Source: Moniliophthora roreri
Lineage: Eukaryota > Basidiomycota > Agaricomycetes > Agaricales > Marasmiaceae
Assembly: GCA_001466705.2 (NCBI GenBank)
Contig: LATX02000068.1
Location: 62,001-126,000, forward strand
Length of the DNA: 64,000 bases
Direction of reading: 5' to 3'
Shown here: positions 1-12,532 of the stretch, one piece after another
How positions within the stretch are numbered: the first letter of the stretch is position 1
How the letters are laid out: the number at the start of each line of letters is the position of its first letter
Notes under the pieces: generated by a model
Told to the model about the DNA's origin: nothing
What the model saw: the letters and a program-made list of their open reading frames with translations, nothing else
The model's database searches: none
Translations under genes and position numbers: made by a program

Positions 1-216
1 CCAGTTACTTGTCCAGATTTCTTTCTATTCCCCCTTCAGTCATGCGTTCTCCTTCTCCTCAACCAGCACCATCTAGGCCTCCTCGTCTTCAACACTCACC
101 TTCTCTCCCAAATATCTGGTACATATATATTCTGGTCTCCCATCGGTGCCACTCTCTGACCATTACACGTTAGGTTACCTCCTCATTCGGGTCCTATACC
201 TTTCAAGATCGCCGCT

Positions 217-3200
217 ATGGATCGAGACAGCTTCCACCGTCTTCCGGATCTCTCGATATTGCAGCCACCCCCCGAACAACGCTCCGAGTCCCAGACTAGC
301 AGGTCGAGAGCTACTCGTAATTTTGTGGCCACGAATATGTTCAACGGTGTCGCTGCTACGTACGAAAAGCCTCAAGTGACTCAGTCGTCCGATCCCCAAG
401 TCAAGTCGGCCAAGCCGTCTCGCAAAGCCAAAAAAGCACAACGTCGTGCCACCAACGACGAATCTCACAAACTTCTCACGCCGCCACTCACACCGTCTTC
501 AAGTATTAGAACTGTAGCAAGTATCGACTCTTCTCTCCGGGAACTCTCTGTCGCCGACGACAACGATTCAGCCAAGACTATTTATTTCGACGATTCATCC
601 AAGCTTCCTGAAAATTTTTCTCGCCTTCTTCTGGTACGTGTGGCTTCAGTGTCAACTCACCCGGGTCTGCCCCTCTTGACCTCTCTTCCCATCGATATGA
701 AATGATCACTGACTTGCCATTTTCAGATAAAAAATGTATCTACGACTTCGTCTGCAACCGACTTCCAGGCAGCACTGCACAAGACCCTTGCTGATTCTCT
801 TTCTCCACCTACCACGCCCATTTCTTTAGCCTCGAGTGACTCTGACACTCCCTGGCCTGCTCTCATTCGCGGTACCTATGCAAGCCTGTTCGACAAGGGT
901 GTCATCGTCGTCGCTTTTCACAACCTTCGCGAAGCCATCGACGCCAAAAAATTGTTGACAAGCAGTACTGCGTTACCCATCGATGACTATGTGGCGGACG
1001 GCGCGAAATTATTCTGCGATTTCGTCTCGATCGACGAATTTAGAGAGGTAAAGCTCGGATTCGTCTGATTCATTCTCTTGTACTTACTGCTCATTTTTAA
1101 GAAGATGGGTAGCTCTGACTTCTTAGAGTCCATGCAAGCCACATTTTACGTGGTGGCCACAAAGGCCGATCGTGACTCCGAAGCCAGAATTCCTTCAGAC
1201 AATGCTGCTCTGGTTAGGAACGTGTTCAGCAGGCGCGGCGACCTGTTATTATTTCAGAGTGCCTCTGCTGATTCCATTAATGTCGAGGTAACTAGTATGC
1301 TTTTTTCCCCTGGCTGTGACAACGCTGACGAGCCTCAAGGTCCAGGCTGACGCTGGAATTTATCAACTCCAGTACTATGATATTCGTGACACGCCAGGCG
1401 AGTCCGATGGGTTGAATAATTTCAACTATCTCGGACTCAAGTTACAGATTGTCTCTTCTGTGACCATGCCCACATCTGCCAGCATTACTCCTCAGGCGTT
1501 CACCCCAGTTCCTGCTGGTCAGGCATCTCACCTTCGCGAGAGGTTCATTTTCCCAGCGTCCGCTACCGAAGACGTGGCTTCCGATAGCCAAATTTCAACA
1601 ACGACAGCGCCTAATGCAGCAAGATCAGCATCTCCAGTAGTTTTCTATAATACTGCAGGAGAGCCAATTGCCCCAGTGCCAGCAGCCCATAGTGCTGTCG
1701 CCAGTCCTCGAGGTGCTCCGGCGGTTCCGATTCATGGTCCCGACCCTGTTCCTGAGCCAGGTAACCCGCCTTTGGGGCCCTTGCAGCAGTTCTTCTTTCC
1801 TGCTGGTCATCACCCAGCACCCGATCCGAGTTATACGTTTCCTCCCCAGCCGCATCCCGGTCATATTCATCCCGTGATGGCGCCAGGACATGCCTCGCCT
1901 CCTTTCCCTGGTTATCAAGCCTCTCCGCCACCTCATCATGGTCATTTTCCTGGCTCACCCAACTTGTACCATCATCATCAGGTTCCAGGATTGTTTGAAT
2001 ATGACCAGATGTTGCAGCAGCAGCCACAAATGATGAACATGCACATGTACCCGATGTATGGACCAAATTACCAACCGTACCCACCAGCGCCGCCGCCACA
2101 CCTTCAGTCGCTACCATATCCTCCCCCAAATGGCATGTTCCAAGGGCCACCCACGCCGCCGACCGAGTATTGGCACCATGCACCCCAAAATGGTCCGGTT
2201 TTCTATCAGCAAGCCCCGTTACCCGGACTGCCTACAATCGATATCGATCAAGGTATTCCTTTCGTGGAATCCACTCACTTGCCACCTCATCTACCACCAC
2301 ACTCTCCCTCTATCACTCTCCCTTCATCCAGTACCGAAAGATCCTCTTCACCTCCTTCCCGCCAACATGAGCGCAGTGGTTCATCCGGCGGCAGTCCACG
2401 CGAGGTCCAGAAATGTAACCAGCTCGATCTGAAAAAGATTGAGGATGGTGTGGATACGAGGACGACCGTCATGATCAAGAATATTCCCAATAAGATGTCC
2501 GATAAGGATTTGCAGCAATACATTGGGAACGTGTGTCCGCGCAAGATTGACTTTATGTACCTTAGGATGGATTTTCAAAATGGTCAGTTTTCTTTTTCGC
2601 TTTCCCACTTTCCATGGTTTACTTATGTCGCGTTTCATTTTGGTAGGGTGTAACTTCGGATATGCTTTCGTCAACTTCATTTCGGTTCAAGATTTGTTGT
2701 ACTTTGCCAAGGCCAAGCTGAATCATAAATGGTTCGCGTCGTCAATTTTTATTTATCTATTTTTTCGGTATCATGGCGCTGATAATATCCTACCAGGAAC
2801 ATGTTCTCGAGCGAGAAGGTTCTGCAGATGAGCTATGCCAACTACCAGTACGTATCCATTGTTATTCTCCACTTGTCTCACTGTACTGACGCTAATAACC
2901 ATAGGGGCAAAGAAGCGCTCGTCGAGAAGTTCAAGAACTCGTGCATCATGGATGAAAAAGAAGAGTGGCGCCCCAAGATCTTCTACTCTGAGCCCGGCCC
3001 CGAGCAGGGACTCCCCGAGCCATTCCCTGCACCGACTCATCACAGGAGGAAGGAGAGAAGCAGCCATAACCGTGGTGCACTCTATGGTGGGTCAACTTCT
3101 GTTGGGGGTGCTGCCGATTTGGGTCCCATGTTGAGGCAAGGGAGACGGCAGGCTTCTCCTTCGGATGGGCCAGTGAGAAGGAGAGGTGGTAGTGGTGCTC

Positions 3201-3277
3201 ATCGGGGCCGCGGTCATCAGGCGAATATGTCTCTTCCCGATGCATTGACTGCCGCTCGCGGTGCAGGCCAAGCTTGA
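217..3277 (+). CDS. Mei2-like RNA-recognition-motif protein
   Basis: Seven exons (217-633, 727-1047, 1102-1287, 1340-2582, 2647-2731, 2797-2847, 2905-3277) sum to 2,676 nt, 891 residues. The C-terminal region carries the Mei2-type RRM (RRM_2): TTVMIKNIPNKM, then GCNFGYAFVNF and the extension KFKNSCIMDEKEEWRPKIF, reassembled perfectly across three introns. Exon 2 encodes a weaker N-terminal RRM-like stretch (GVIVVAFHNLREAIDAKKLL). The middle is a long Pro/His/Gln-rich disordered linker. In fission yeast Mei2 binds non-coding RNA and switches cells to meiosis; the same RNA-binding role is inferred here, but a meiotic function is not shown. The acceptor of intron 3 could be six bases later without changing frame. 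Sure of family, less sure of role. Confidence 0.9.
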
Positions 3278-4366
3278 TTCATTCTTCCGCGTTGTCATTG
3301 CATCTGGTCTTCAGCCTTTATAATCATCAAGCACAGACATCACTATCCGAGAATCAAATTCTGTATGCTAGCTCGTCACTCACCAATTCCTCCCTCCAGC
3401 CTTTCTCATCACAGTCGATCAACATTTATCCCTATATTCTGTCATTTCGTGTTCTCGATTTCGTCTCCGTTTGCTTATTCTATGATACGATTCTTGCTTT
3501 CCCTGCTCCTTGTTTTAATCCTTTCCCATTTTCTGTTTTCTTTGTTTATGTTATATCTCCTCGGTCGAAAAGTCTTTCGTCACAGCTTATCACAGCTTTC
3601 AAATTTGCTATCATCGTTTTCCGTTCCACGTTTTGCTTTGCTAATCACAACTAGCCCGTAACTGATCTGATACAGTTCCCCTTTATCGCCACCGTGCACT
3701 CCATCCGACTACCCCGAGTCAACAATATCAGTGTTTACGTTTTCTATCCGCAAGCGCTTGCACCTCTACTCCGCAATCCCTAGTTTGAGAAACAGAACTC
3801 CCTGCGTCCCGAAGTGCTAATGAATTAATGAATGCATGATGCTGCAGAATTTCTCTAGCTCATCTTTCGCAAAAGTGAATGGCCAGCCAGCCACTTCTTC
3901 GAAGATCTTAATTTGTCGGCTTGGTATCTTCGTATTTTCTAACAAGCGTCAATTACATATGCTAATATTGATCAATCAGGATCCTCCCTGAAGGCATACT
4001 CCTTCAGCTCTATTTTCCATCATATACACAAATTTCTCCGCAGGTATCCACCACGAGTATTTTATATCCATCTCGTTCAAATATAGAAACTGCTAACGGC
4101 CCCTTCAACAGAGCCCCATGATCCTCAACAGCTGTATACATGTGTATTCATTTGATGCAACCTGGCGCTGGCCGGAGACGAGACATCTCCATCGTCCTAT
4201 AAATATGTGTGTGCCTCTTTAGCAGGAGAAGGATCAGGAATAAGATCTCACGTTTACGCGATTACCGCGAGAAGGGTCCCTATCGCCAATTCTTTTTTAG
4301 TGAGGGCCTGAGAGAAGAAGTTTCTCTACTTTCCCGCCGCCATCTTCAGCTCCCGAGTAAGGCAGC
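3278..4366. other. Intergenic region, 3' flank of Mei2-like gene and upstream region of transporter
   Basis: About 1.1 kb without a supported gene. The first part (3290-3650) is T/C-rich and has short open frames of low-complexity hydrophobic composition that I treat as noise. The last part is the transporter promoter, with a TATA-like element near 4198. Confidence 0.6.
4198..4205 (+). promoter_or_regulatory. TATA-like element upstream of formate/nitrite transporter
   Basis: TATAAATA lies about 160 nt before the ATG at 4367. A pyrimidine-rich stretch follows, as is usual in fungal leaders. Position only; no transcript data. Confidence 0.4.
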
Positions 4367-6054
4367 ATGGACACCCCCAGTACACTCAAACCGGCCGCTG
4401 TCGCTGCAGCCATGGTCCAGCATGGTGTAGCGAAACACAAGGACCGTTACGAGGCTGTCTTCATCAAAGCAGTATGTACTCTGTCTCCAAGGTCGTCGAT
4501 TTGCCTTCTCTGACATTTTTCAGTTTGTGCGTTATTCATTATTTTCCTCGTTCCAACTCTCTTATAGTTCCTACGCTCAGCTTGCGGGTGTCTATCTTTC
4601 GTTCGGAGGTCTTATATTCGAGATCCTTTCAGGAGGAGCAACCACGTTGACCAGAACTGATCCTGGTATCATCAAAGGTGCGTTCTGCAACGTTAAGCCT
4701 GCTGCCCCAACGGAGTGTTGAACGTGTGCCCCTTTTAGTTCTTGCGGCCTTTACATTCCCCGTGGGACTCGTCATGTACGTCCACTCCACTCCTCGCCCG
4801 CAGTCCCATTTTGAGCGTCCCCTCAGGATCGTCCTGACTGGACAAGAACTGCTAACGAGCAATATGATGGTGCGCCTCTATTCTTCAACAGCAGTCCGAT
4901 GCTGAAACTGCTATAGGTCATGCCTATGGCCGCTATCAAAGGCGCGATACCTTGGTGGAGCATTCCTCTCAACTGGCTAATTGGTATTTCAGTCTTCCGC
5001 CCCCTCCCATCATCTGCTCATTGAACCCTTGATCGCAGTTACCTTTGGAAACCTCGTGGGGAGCCTCTTCTTTGCTGCCATCCTCGTCCGGTGTGAGTCT
5101 ACTGTTGTCATTGTGGCCCAGTGCCAGCACGTACCTAACTCGTTTCCTCTCTCAGACAGCGGCATCGTGTCTGCCGAGCCTTATCACACCTCCATCCAAA
5201 TGTTTGCCATGTAAGTGTTTAACCGCTTTATGCATTGGCCCACGTTGATTCCCGCTCGCCTGTACAGACACAAAGCAGCCGATCCCGAGTGGCATCAAAT
5301 ATTCCTGAGGGGGATTGGGTGTAATTGGTTGGTATGCATCGCGGTCTGGGTTAGTCTCCTCTTGCAAAGCGACTCTGTGAAGAGCACCCTTACTGATGGT
5401 ACATGTCCCCCGTGCAGCAAGCCGCAGGTGCTAAGGATACAATATCAAAGGTGCTTCGTCCCGCTGAACCTGTTATTATTAGCTTTGCTCACTCAGCCCT
5501 TAGATCTTCGCGATTTGGATTCCCATCTGGGTTAGTGCGTTGTGACAGCGCACATAGTTATTTTTGGCTGATGCCCCATTGCTTTTAGGTCTTCGTTGCA
5601 TGCGGCTTTGACCACGGTACGAAGCATCTCTACATATGATGACAGCCTGGTTATTCATTCTGCTACAGTTGTCGCCAACATGTTTTCGATTCCTCTAGGA
5701 ATTATGTTCGGGGCCGACGTAAGCCATACATTTTCTCTCTTTATTGTTTATAGTGCTCATATTCCTACAGTTAACGGTAGCAGAGTACATTCGAAAGTGG
5801 GTATGTTTTGTCAATCGTTCTTCAGTTTCCCTGATGTTAGTGTCAGGTCATTCATTGCTTCATACATCGGGAACATTGTTGGCGCATTGCTCGTTGGTCT
5901 TCCTGCAGTGTACTTCTATCTTTCCGATTACGAAGCGGGAGGATTGCGAACTGCTGAAACCGGCGAGGCTTTGAATGAAAGGAATGTCACGGTCGAGCCA
6001 CCGTCCAGAGGTGACAGTATGCGCAGCGACAACACAGAGAACGGCAAGCATTGA
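4367..6054 (+). CDS. Formate/nitrite transporter (FNT family)
   Basis: Membrane channel that moves formate, nitrite or similar small anions. The assembled protein is 304 residues from 15 exons (915 nt, in frame). Family signatures appear in order: KAFLAGVYLSFGG, FPVGLVMIVLTGQELLTSNM, GNLVGSLFFA, a GIGCNWLVCIAVW segment, and VANMFSIPLGIMFGAD followed by a last membrane helix. Six membrane segments fit the FNT fold. Most exons are 26-100 nt. The first block fits the family only if a 3-nt exon (TTT, 4524-4526) is used between introns 4472-4523 and 4527-4580; the alternative of retaining the second intron adds 18 residues of non-family sequence, also in frame. The acidic C-tail is typical of fungal members. 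The 3' end nearly meets a convergent hydrolase pseudogene. Substrate cannot be told from sequence. Confidence 0.93.
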
Positions 6055-6066
6055 TTCTGGAATATT

Positions 6067-7338
6067 TCATTCACTTGTATTATTAAAAGCCTCGGATTTG
6101 TATGAACTACAGCTCATTCTACATCGATCTGCAATAACGAGTGATTTAACGAGTAATTTCTGTTTCTCATCCCTAGCAGGCTCTTTCCACGGCATTAACA
6201 GACAGTCATGAGTTTCGTCTTGCCCTTCAAAATAAGACACTCTTTCGCCTAAATCCCGAATCATTCTGTCCCTAAGAAGACGTATGTGAAGAATGATAAT
6301 CTCACTCTCGCCAGCGCAAATGAATGTCGTCGGAAAACCGTGAAAGGCGACTTCCATGGCTGGATGTTTGGACGCGGGAGGTATATAGTGGTTTATATCA
6401 GCAGCGCCCATACCATGGGGACCAACGAAAATCGCTTTTAGATGATCTATCTCGATGTAAGTAGAGTTTACGTCGGCCTTCAATATTCTCCGTTCAGCTG
6501 ATTGAGAGTGAGGAACATTATGTGATAACCCGACGTCGCAGTAGGGAGACAAAAGGAGGAGGCCACTGTGCTCAACGAGATAGCGTGTCAAAGCCAGGGC
6601 GAGATTTCCGCCAGCGGATGATGATACCAGAGTTTGGTATGGCACAAATTTTAACAAGATAGTTGTAGCCGACTAGCGCGTCGAGGAGAGCCGCGGGGAA
6701 GGGATTCGAGGGTTCCAAGGGGAAAGTTGACGATAGGCGGTACTCCAGTGCAAAAACGAATTTGACCGACGACTCTGTCTCCTCGAGCAAAGTGCGGCAT
6801 ATGTTCGCGTACGATCCAGATGGATGGGCTGTGCCTGATGTATGACCTCCACCGTGCAGAGAGTAGACAATCTTCTGGGGCATAATTGGAATTGTAGAAT
6901 AGGAAGTGGCTTCGTTCTCTTTTAACTTGTGGTGGTAGAAGTAGCCAGGAATGCGGTTGCACTAGTGCAACGAAGGCCCAGATCTTCAAGTTACCGGAGC
7001 TCTGGGTCCACTGGATCGACCCATATACCTTCAGCATCTTCGCTCTCTTCTAATTGTGTGTACTTGGGCTTATGAATCACAGGTCCACACTTGTCCATAA
7101 CCTCGACTACCTGCCGAGCAATTTGTATGAGTAGAGTGCGTGCGTACGATCGTGACGGCGCTGGTCGCCAGGCCCTTGAGAGATGTTGATTGTTAGAACT
7201 GGCAAGACGAATCAGACATTTCGCTTGCCTTGGAATGGCCATTACAATCCAAATTGGTATCCTGATGAGCAGCGTTAACAAAGCTTCGTAGATGAGATAT
7301 ATCGTTTTTGCCGGCTGCCTGAGATACTGCAACGTCAT
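6067..7338 (-). pseudogene. Broken alpha/beta hydrolase (Abhydrolase_3 type), copy 1 of 3
   Basis: Aligns along its length with the two intact copies at 11.2-12.5 kb and 13.6-15.0 kb: the same N-terminal membrane segment (RQPAKTIYLIYE), HGGG oxyanion motif, ALEYRLS and GPHGMGAAD. It is broken in at least three places. The frame shifts after GIWVDPVDPEL, again before GYFYHHK, and at the nucleophile elbow, where GDSAGG has become SSSAGG next to a small deletion. A further short deletion removes the residues between LVEH and SGLLLLSP, and the C-terminus has drifted. The first intron (7228-7175) would have a GC donor. An error-ridden assembly is the alternative, but several separate lesions including the catalytic site favour a pseudogene. 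Confidence 0.75.
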
Positions 7339-7819
7339 GGTGGAACTTCAAGCTTCAAGCTTCAAGTCTGAAAAGAAAAGGGTGAGTCCAAGTGCAAGTC
7401 CCAAATTTCCGGTCCGAGGAAAATGGGGATCTGGACTTCATTAAAAGATTTTTGGAACTTCACCTGAATCATGGCTCCAAAATTGACATATTCACTTTAT
7501 TATTTGAAGTTTCACCCCATAACTTCTGGGGTTTTGGGACAACAGGAGATCAATATCAACATGGAGAAGGTGAGTGACATTGGCAACGATGAGCCTGAAA
7601 AATGACACACCTTTTTTTGGAAATCAGTGTGGGGAAAACATACCCAGTATGGCAGGAAGGGGTGGTACTCCACTTGGCCTTACATTTTGTCGACTTCGTT
7701 CACTAATTAAGGTCTTGCACCCCCCTTGGGTGAGTCGATGTGCCTACGAATCTATCTAGCCATCTACCTATCACTTGACCATCACAGTAACCATCACCCG
7801 CTCCAAAGTCGACACTACC
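7339..7819. promoter_or_regulatory. Shared upstream region between hydrolase pseudogene and TBCA
   Basis: 480 bp between two divergent starts. It contains a short tandem TTCAAGC repeat at about 7347-7366, next to the pseudogene start. No clear TATA element seen for either side; no coding sequence supported. Confidence 0.4.
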
Positions 7820-8323
7820 ATGAGCGACGCGAACACCTTGAAACGCCAGCTAAAAATCAAGTCCGGTGCCGCTAAACGGTGCGACAAGAGTCTCTCTATG
7901 TGTTTATGTGACCTTCGATGAAAGTCTGCTGAAGCCTCTTGAAGGAAAACGGACTGTACCGCAAAGAAGCCCAAGATCTACTCGCTAGACGCGAAAAACT
8001 CATTGCAGATGGAGTAAATACAGATGAATGGGAGGTAAAGAACGCGGTACGTTCTATCGATGTATTTATCTTGTTTCTTTGACCGTTAGTTCCCACAGAC
8101 GAACATGTACGAAGAATCGAATAAGATGATTCGAGATTCCTCTGATAGGCTGTTGTCGGTTATTGCAGAGTTGAAGGAACTTGTCGTAAGCTTTGCTTCA
8201 TCGCTCAATTGAAGGATCCACTGAATTAGCTCTATTTAGAATGCAGCACACAAGGAGGCGGAGTTCGCTGAAGACGTTGAACTTAAGAATGCGGAAAGTA
8301 TCCTCAGAGAAGCAAGTTCGTAA
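7820..8323 (+). CDS. Tubulin-folding cofactor A
   Basis: Four exons (7820-7878, 7935-8046, 8099-8185, 8240-8323) give 342 nt and 113 residues, the usual length for this chaperone. The protein is a charged helical bundle starting QLKIKSGAAKRLLKE, then KEAQDLLARREKLIADG, NMYEESNKMIRDSSDRL and a Glu-rich end, which match the family in order. Cofactor A captures newly folded beta-tubulin before heterodimer assembly in the cytosol. The start gives a short N-terminus before the first conserved helix, as in yeast Rbl2. The yeast name is not transferred because only family membership is shown. Nothing unusual seen. Confidence 0.88.
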
Positions 8324-8734
8324 ATACACTATGGACACAATCCGAGCGTCTTTTCATTATAATCCTGGTCCAATCAATCTACTTGCAATCTACAGCGGAT
8401 TGCCTGGCATAGGTTTAACGCGCCCGGGTTACCCGTTACTACACACAAGAGATGGTCGTTGGAAGACATTTGGTTCTCATGCCCATCGCTTTGAACAAAA
8501 GCTGTGCGGCCTATACAACGATCAGTCATCAAACCTCTCCCTGCTACCATGCTGAAAGATCTTGGTGTTGATTATACGTCTCTCGAGAACCTAGACATCC
8601 GAATGGGTTCGGCGCTCAGACGCTTAGAGCAACACATCACAGCACTTGATATTTGATCCCGACTATTTAAAGTTCAGCACTTGGACTGATCATCGTTCAA
8701 TCCCTTTCCTTTCTTCTGGAATCTTTCCACTCCT
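8324..8734. other. Intergenic region between TBCA and S28 peptidase
   Basis: 410 bp. Contains a TATA-like TATTTAAA at 8664-8671, about 70 nt before the peptidase ATG. An open 35-codon reading at about 8550-8657 was noticed, but has no recognisable homology or splice partner and is left out. Confidence 0.5.
8664..8671 (+). promoter_or_regulatory. TATA-like element of the S28 peptidase
   Basis: TATTTAAA, 64-71 nt upstream of the ATG at 8735, at a plausible core-promoter distance. No other element resolved. Confidence 0.4.
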
Positions 8735-11023
8735 ATGGCCATGTTGCACATGCGATGTATCCTCTTCTGCTTCTGTGTTTCTCTTACTTACTTCCAGCTT
8801 ACTGCGGCTCGCGACCACAACCGACCGAACGCGAACATCATGCGAAGACCAGGTCTGCCTCGTGTTGTAGGCCAGGTTTCCGCGGTGGCTCTAGTAGACG
8901 CCGATGGGAATTCCATCCCACCGTACACTCAAGAATACTGGTTTGATCAACTTATAGATCATCAGAATCCGAGGTTAGGTACATTTAAACAGAGGTATTT
9001 CCATACCTGGGAGTTTTACAAACAAGGTAAGCTCTTCGCTTTCGGCGCCTTTTGCTCTTCACGTATTTTAACGTAGAGGTTGTGCAGGAGGTCCGATAAT
9101 TCTGACTACTCCTGGAGAATCGAATGCAGATGGCGAGTCTTCGATAAACGATGTATTGGTTATACGCCTGACCATTGGACAGATTCATGGAAATATCTTA
9201 CTAACACTACTATCAACGGTCAATTCGCGCAAAACTTCAGCGGAGCAACCATCGTTCTGGAACACCGGTTTTTCGGACCTTCGAACCCTCGTCCAGATCT
9301 CAGCGAAGAAAGCCTCAAGTACCTCACAATACAACAAGCCATGGATGATTTAGTATACTTTGCGAAGAATGTTCAGCTACCCATGCCCGGGGGAGACCAG
9401 GTCCCACCCAACAAGGTCCCTTGGATCCTGATTGGAGGTAGCTATTCCGGTGAGTATCCTATGGCAGACGTCTCCAGTGACTCATCATCGAAACAGGTGC
9501 TTTAACTACGTGGACTATGGCCAAGCAAGTCTAACTGTTGGACACTCGCATGTTCGGAGGACTGATTTGCGTGATACAGGAACCCAGGTGTCTTCTGGGC
9601 AGGTTACTCTTCTTCAGGCGTCGTACAACCGATTTTGTGAGCCGCATTTCAGTATATACTCTCTTGCTGATCCTGTCTGTAGAGATTTCTGGCAATACTA
9701 TGAACCAATCCGTCAAAACATGCCACAAAACTGCTCTGCCGATGTACAGCGGGTAATAGCCTTTGTCGACGAATCCTTTGCCAGTGGTGATCAGGCCAGG
9801 ATTAGTGCTGTGAAAGCGAATTTTGGACTACAGGATCTTCTGCACGCTGACGATGTTGTCGGTGCTCGTGAGCCTTGTAGATCGTTTGTGTTCGTGCCTT
9901 TGAGTGTTGATAACGGTTTATTTACAGTACGGAATCCTATTTGGGATTGGCAAATGTTACAGCCATATGCCTCAGACCGGTCTTTCTTTGATTTTTGCGA
10001 CGCCCTAGAGGTAAAGGATGGAGTGAATGCACCATCTTCAGGATGGGGCTTGACATACGCTTATGAAGCTATGGGTCGTTATTTTAGGACTTTCTACCTT
10101 GATGAACGTGAGTCTTCAGGGTTCAGACCGATCTCCTCCTTCACTGATTCTGGCACAGTATGCGGTACCGGCGTTCCCGTGGAGTTGGTGTTTCGTCCAT
10201 TGTTGAATGTCTCTCAAAATCTGATACTGTCTGATCTAGGTCATGCCTCGATACTTACGATAGCTCCTGGCCTTACTGGACGGATCCTGCATTGGATAAC
10301 GAGACTCGCTCGTGGCTTTGGATGGTGTCTGTACCAGTTCTGTTACCCGTTTTCTGTGTACTGAATAGGCTACTAGGTGTAGTGAGGTTGGGTGGTATCA
10401 GATCGGACCCCAGACCAGCCAAGCCCCAGCCCTTGTATCACAGCTCGTCTCAGAGGAGACGTACCAGGTGATTCAACTTGCCCTCGTTTGGGCAGCTTTG
10501 ATCTCAGTGCAACACAACAGCGTACCTGCACCATGTATTTTCCGAAGACGTTTACACTGTCAGACCGTCCGAAAGTATTGGAAACCACGTCCTCATTCCA
10601 TGGATGGGATGTCCAGGTCCAACGGTTATTCGTGGCCAACGGTCGACGTAAGCCATTTCTTTTCCGAACGGCGCAGTATCCTCATATCGACCTATTCCAG
10701 GTGACCCATGGCTAGAAGCCACTCTTTCAGCTACATCTCAAAATATTGCCAGCACAGACATGAGACCTATTGTAATCAGTGACGGTTTTCACTGCTCTGA
10801 CATGAGCACAAATGCTGCGGTGGTTGATCCGACTATTCTTGATGTCCAACAGAAAGCCTTGACGAGCGTAAAAGGATGGCTATCAATGTTCCAGGAAACA
10901 AATCTCACTGAGACGACCCCTAGTCGGGGGAATGACACACCAGAGAACGCTGCATCGAGACCTGATCCCATGCAGTATTGTTGTGTTATTTTGGGATGGA
11001 TTACACTCACGTTATACTCTTAG
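8735..11023 (+). CDS. Secreted serine peptidase, family S28
   Basis: Thirteen exons sum to 1,713 nt, 570 residues. An N-terminal signal peptide is followed by QEYWFDQLIDHQNP, the GGPIILTTPGE block, EHRFFG and the nucleophile motif GGSYSGA. The charge-relay Asp lies in ANGRRDPW and the His in DGFHCSD. Family S28 peptidases cut at or near proline and are secreted or lysosomal. Two introns need GC donors: 9133-9182 (GCGAGT) and 9525-9579 (GCAAGT); with them the protein aligns without gaps around NAD-DSWKYLTN and TMAK-NPGVFWAGYS. The intron at 10190-10239 uses GTTTCG. The Ser/Thr-rich end closes with a hydrophobic tail (CCVILGWITLTLYS) that may be a GPI signal. It sits between hydrolase copies 1 and 2. 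Confidence 0.9.
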
Positions 11024-11211
11024 GTGCCGTCGATAATTATATGCACGATCTAACTGCAGTTAGATATAAAGAGCCAGCTACGGTTGGAATATGGTGGTAT
11101 CGAAGTCAGTAAAAGGAGACATTCCAATTGACTCAGTCTTCGCTTCGGCTCATGGCAAGTAACGTAGATTCATTTCGAGATGAATTGTATTCGATTAGTA
11201 GGTAATGGATG

Positions 11212-12532
11212 TTAATTTGAATACTGTACGTCGTGCATGATCCACTGGGCGATCTCTTGCAAAGTCTCTTCCCTCGTCACAGAAAGCCAGGGAAGAACAA
11301 GGTAATCATGAGGCTCGTCTTGTCCTTCGAAGTACCCGACGTTTCGTTTTCCCAAGTCCCTCACCATCCTGTCTCGCAGTAATCGAACCTGAGGCAACAA
11401 ATTTTCTGTCTCACCGGCACAAATGAACGTCTTTGGGAAGCCTTTAAAGCTCGCTGTCATGGAAGGGTGAAGTGAAGCTGGTGATATGTAGAGATTGAGA
11501 TCTGCGGCGCCCATACCATGAGGACCTAGGAAGGCGGCCTTTGCGTAGTCCATACCGCGCTGAGGTTCAGTGTCGATATCGGCCTTGAGTATGCGAATCG
11601 AGGAAGGATGCACGTCGTGAGATGTACCAACATCGCACCAAGGTGAAAGAAGCAACAGTCCACCTGGAGGAGGAAGTCCAGGAATTCGATTTTCGACGAG
11701 ATACCGTGTTAAAGCCAGTGCGAGGTTTCCTGGTGTGGGTCAACCTAAGAACATTACTTTGTCTCATGAGATCGTACCTCCTGCGGAGTCGCCTTCCACA
11801 ATAATATCTGACGGTAAAATGCCCTGTTCACTGATAAGAAAGTCGTATCCAGAGATTGCGTCGATGAGAGCTGCTGGGAAGGGATTGGCTGGTTCGAGGG
11901 GGTATGATTTTGACAACCGGTATTCAAGGGCAAAAACACATTTGACGGCTGACTCGGCATCCTCCAGCAAAGCACGAGGGATATTTGCATTCACGGCAGA
12001 AGGGTGTGCGCTGCCCATAACATAGGAGCCGCCGTGTAGAGAGTAAATGACTTTTTGAGATGATGCATTGGATGAACGCTGAGGGAAGTAAAAGTATCCT
12101 GGAATGCGAACGGGTTCCACTGAGGACACTGATGCCCACGTCTTCAAGTCACCGACAATGAGATTAGGTTTAGGGTTGACCCAGACACCGTCTTCGCCTT
12201 GAAGGTTTTCGTGGTTTGGTTCATTGAGCCCCACCCTTCATTTCTTATGAATCCCGTCCTCGTTCAAAAAAGGAGGAAACGTACTTGTCCAATGAATCAA
12301 CTAGATGGCGAAACAGGTGTATCGCCATGGTTCGCTTGAACGAGCGAGATGGCACGGGACGCCAGCCTCTGTTCGTGAACTGAGCAAGCAATACACAAAA
12401 CGACGTGCTAAAGAAGACGTACCTCGGAATAGCGAGAACTATCCAGAAGGGAATCTTGACGAATATAGTGCATAGCAATTCGTATAGCAAGTATATCGTC
12501 TTTGCGGGTTGCCGACGATATTGTAAAGTCAT
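11212..12532 (-). CDS. Alpha/beta hydrolase (Abhydrolase_3, esterase-like), copy 2 of 3
   Basis: Exons 12532-12423, 12368-12285, 12235-11778 and 11729-11212 give 1,170 nt, 389 residues. An N-terminal hydrophobic helix (TIYLLYELLCTIFVKIPFW) suggests membrane anchoring. The HGG oxyanion motif (SLHGGSYVMGSAHPS), GDSAGG nucleophile elbow, and late Asp/His region (CAGETENLL, DEPHDYLVLP) mark the hormone-sensitive-lipase-like group, which includes fungal steryl acetyl hydrolases. The last intron splits GDSAGG. Exon 2 has the same 84-nt length as in copy 3, so the copies share gene structure. Substrate unknown; a small acyl ester is likely. Confidence 0.87.

Noticed and set aside
1611..2183. 190-codon minus-strand ORF opposite the Mei2-like linker
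   Set aside because: Reverse shadow of the His/Pro-rich linker; composition follows from the plus strand and no domain is present.
8550..8657. A 35-codon open reading starting MLKDLGVDYTSLENL between TBCA and the S28 gene
   Set aside because: Helical-looking but too short, without a partner exon or known family; could be chance.
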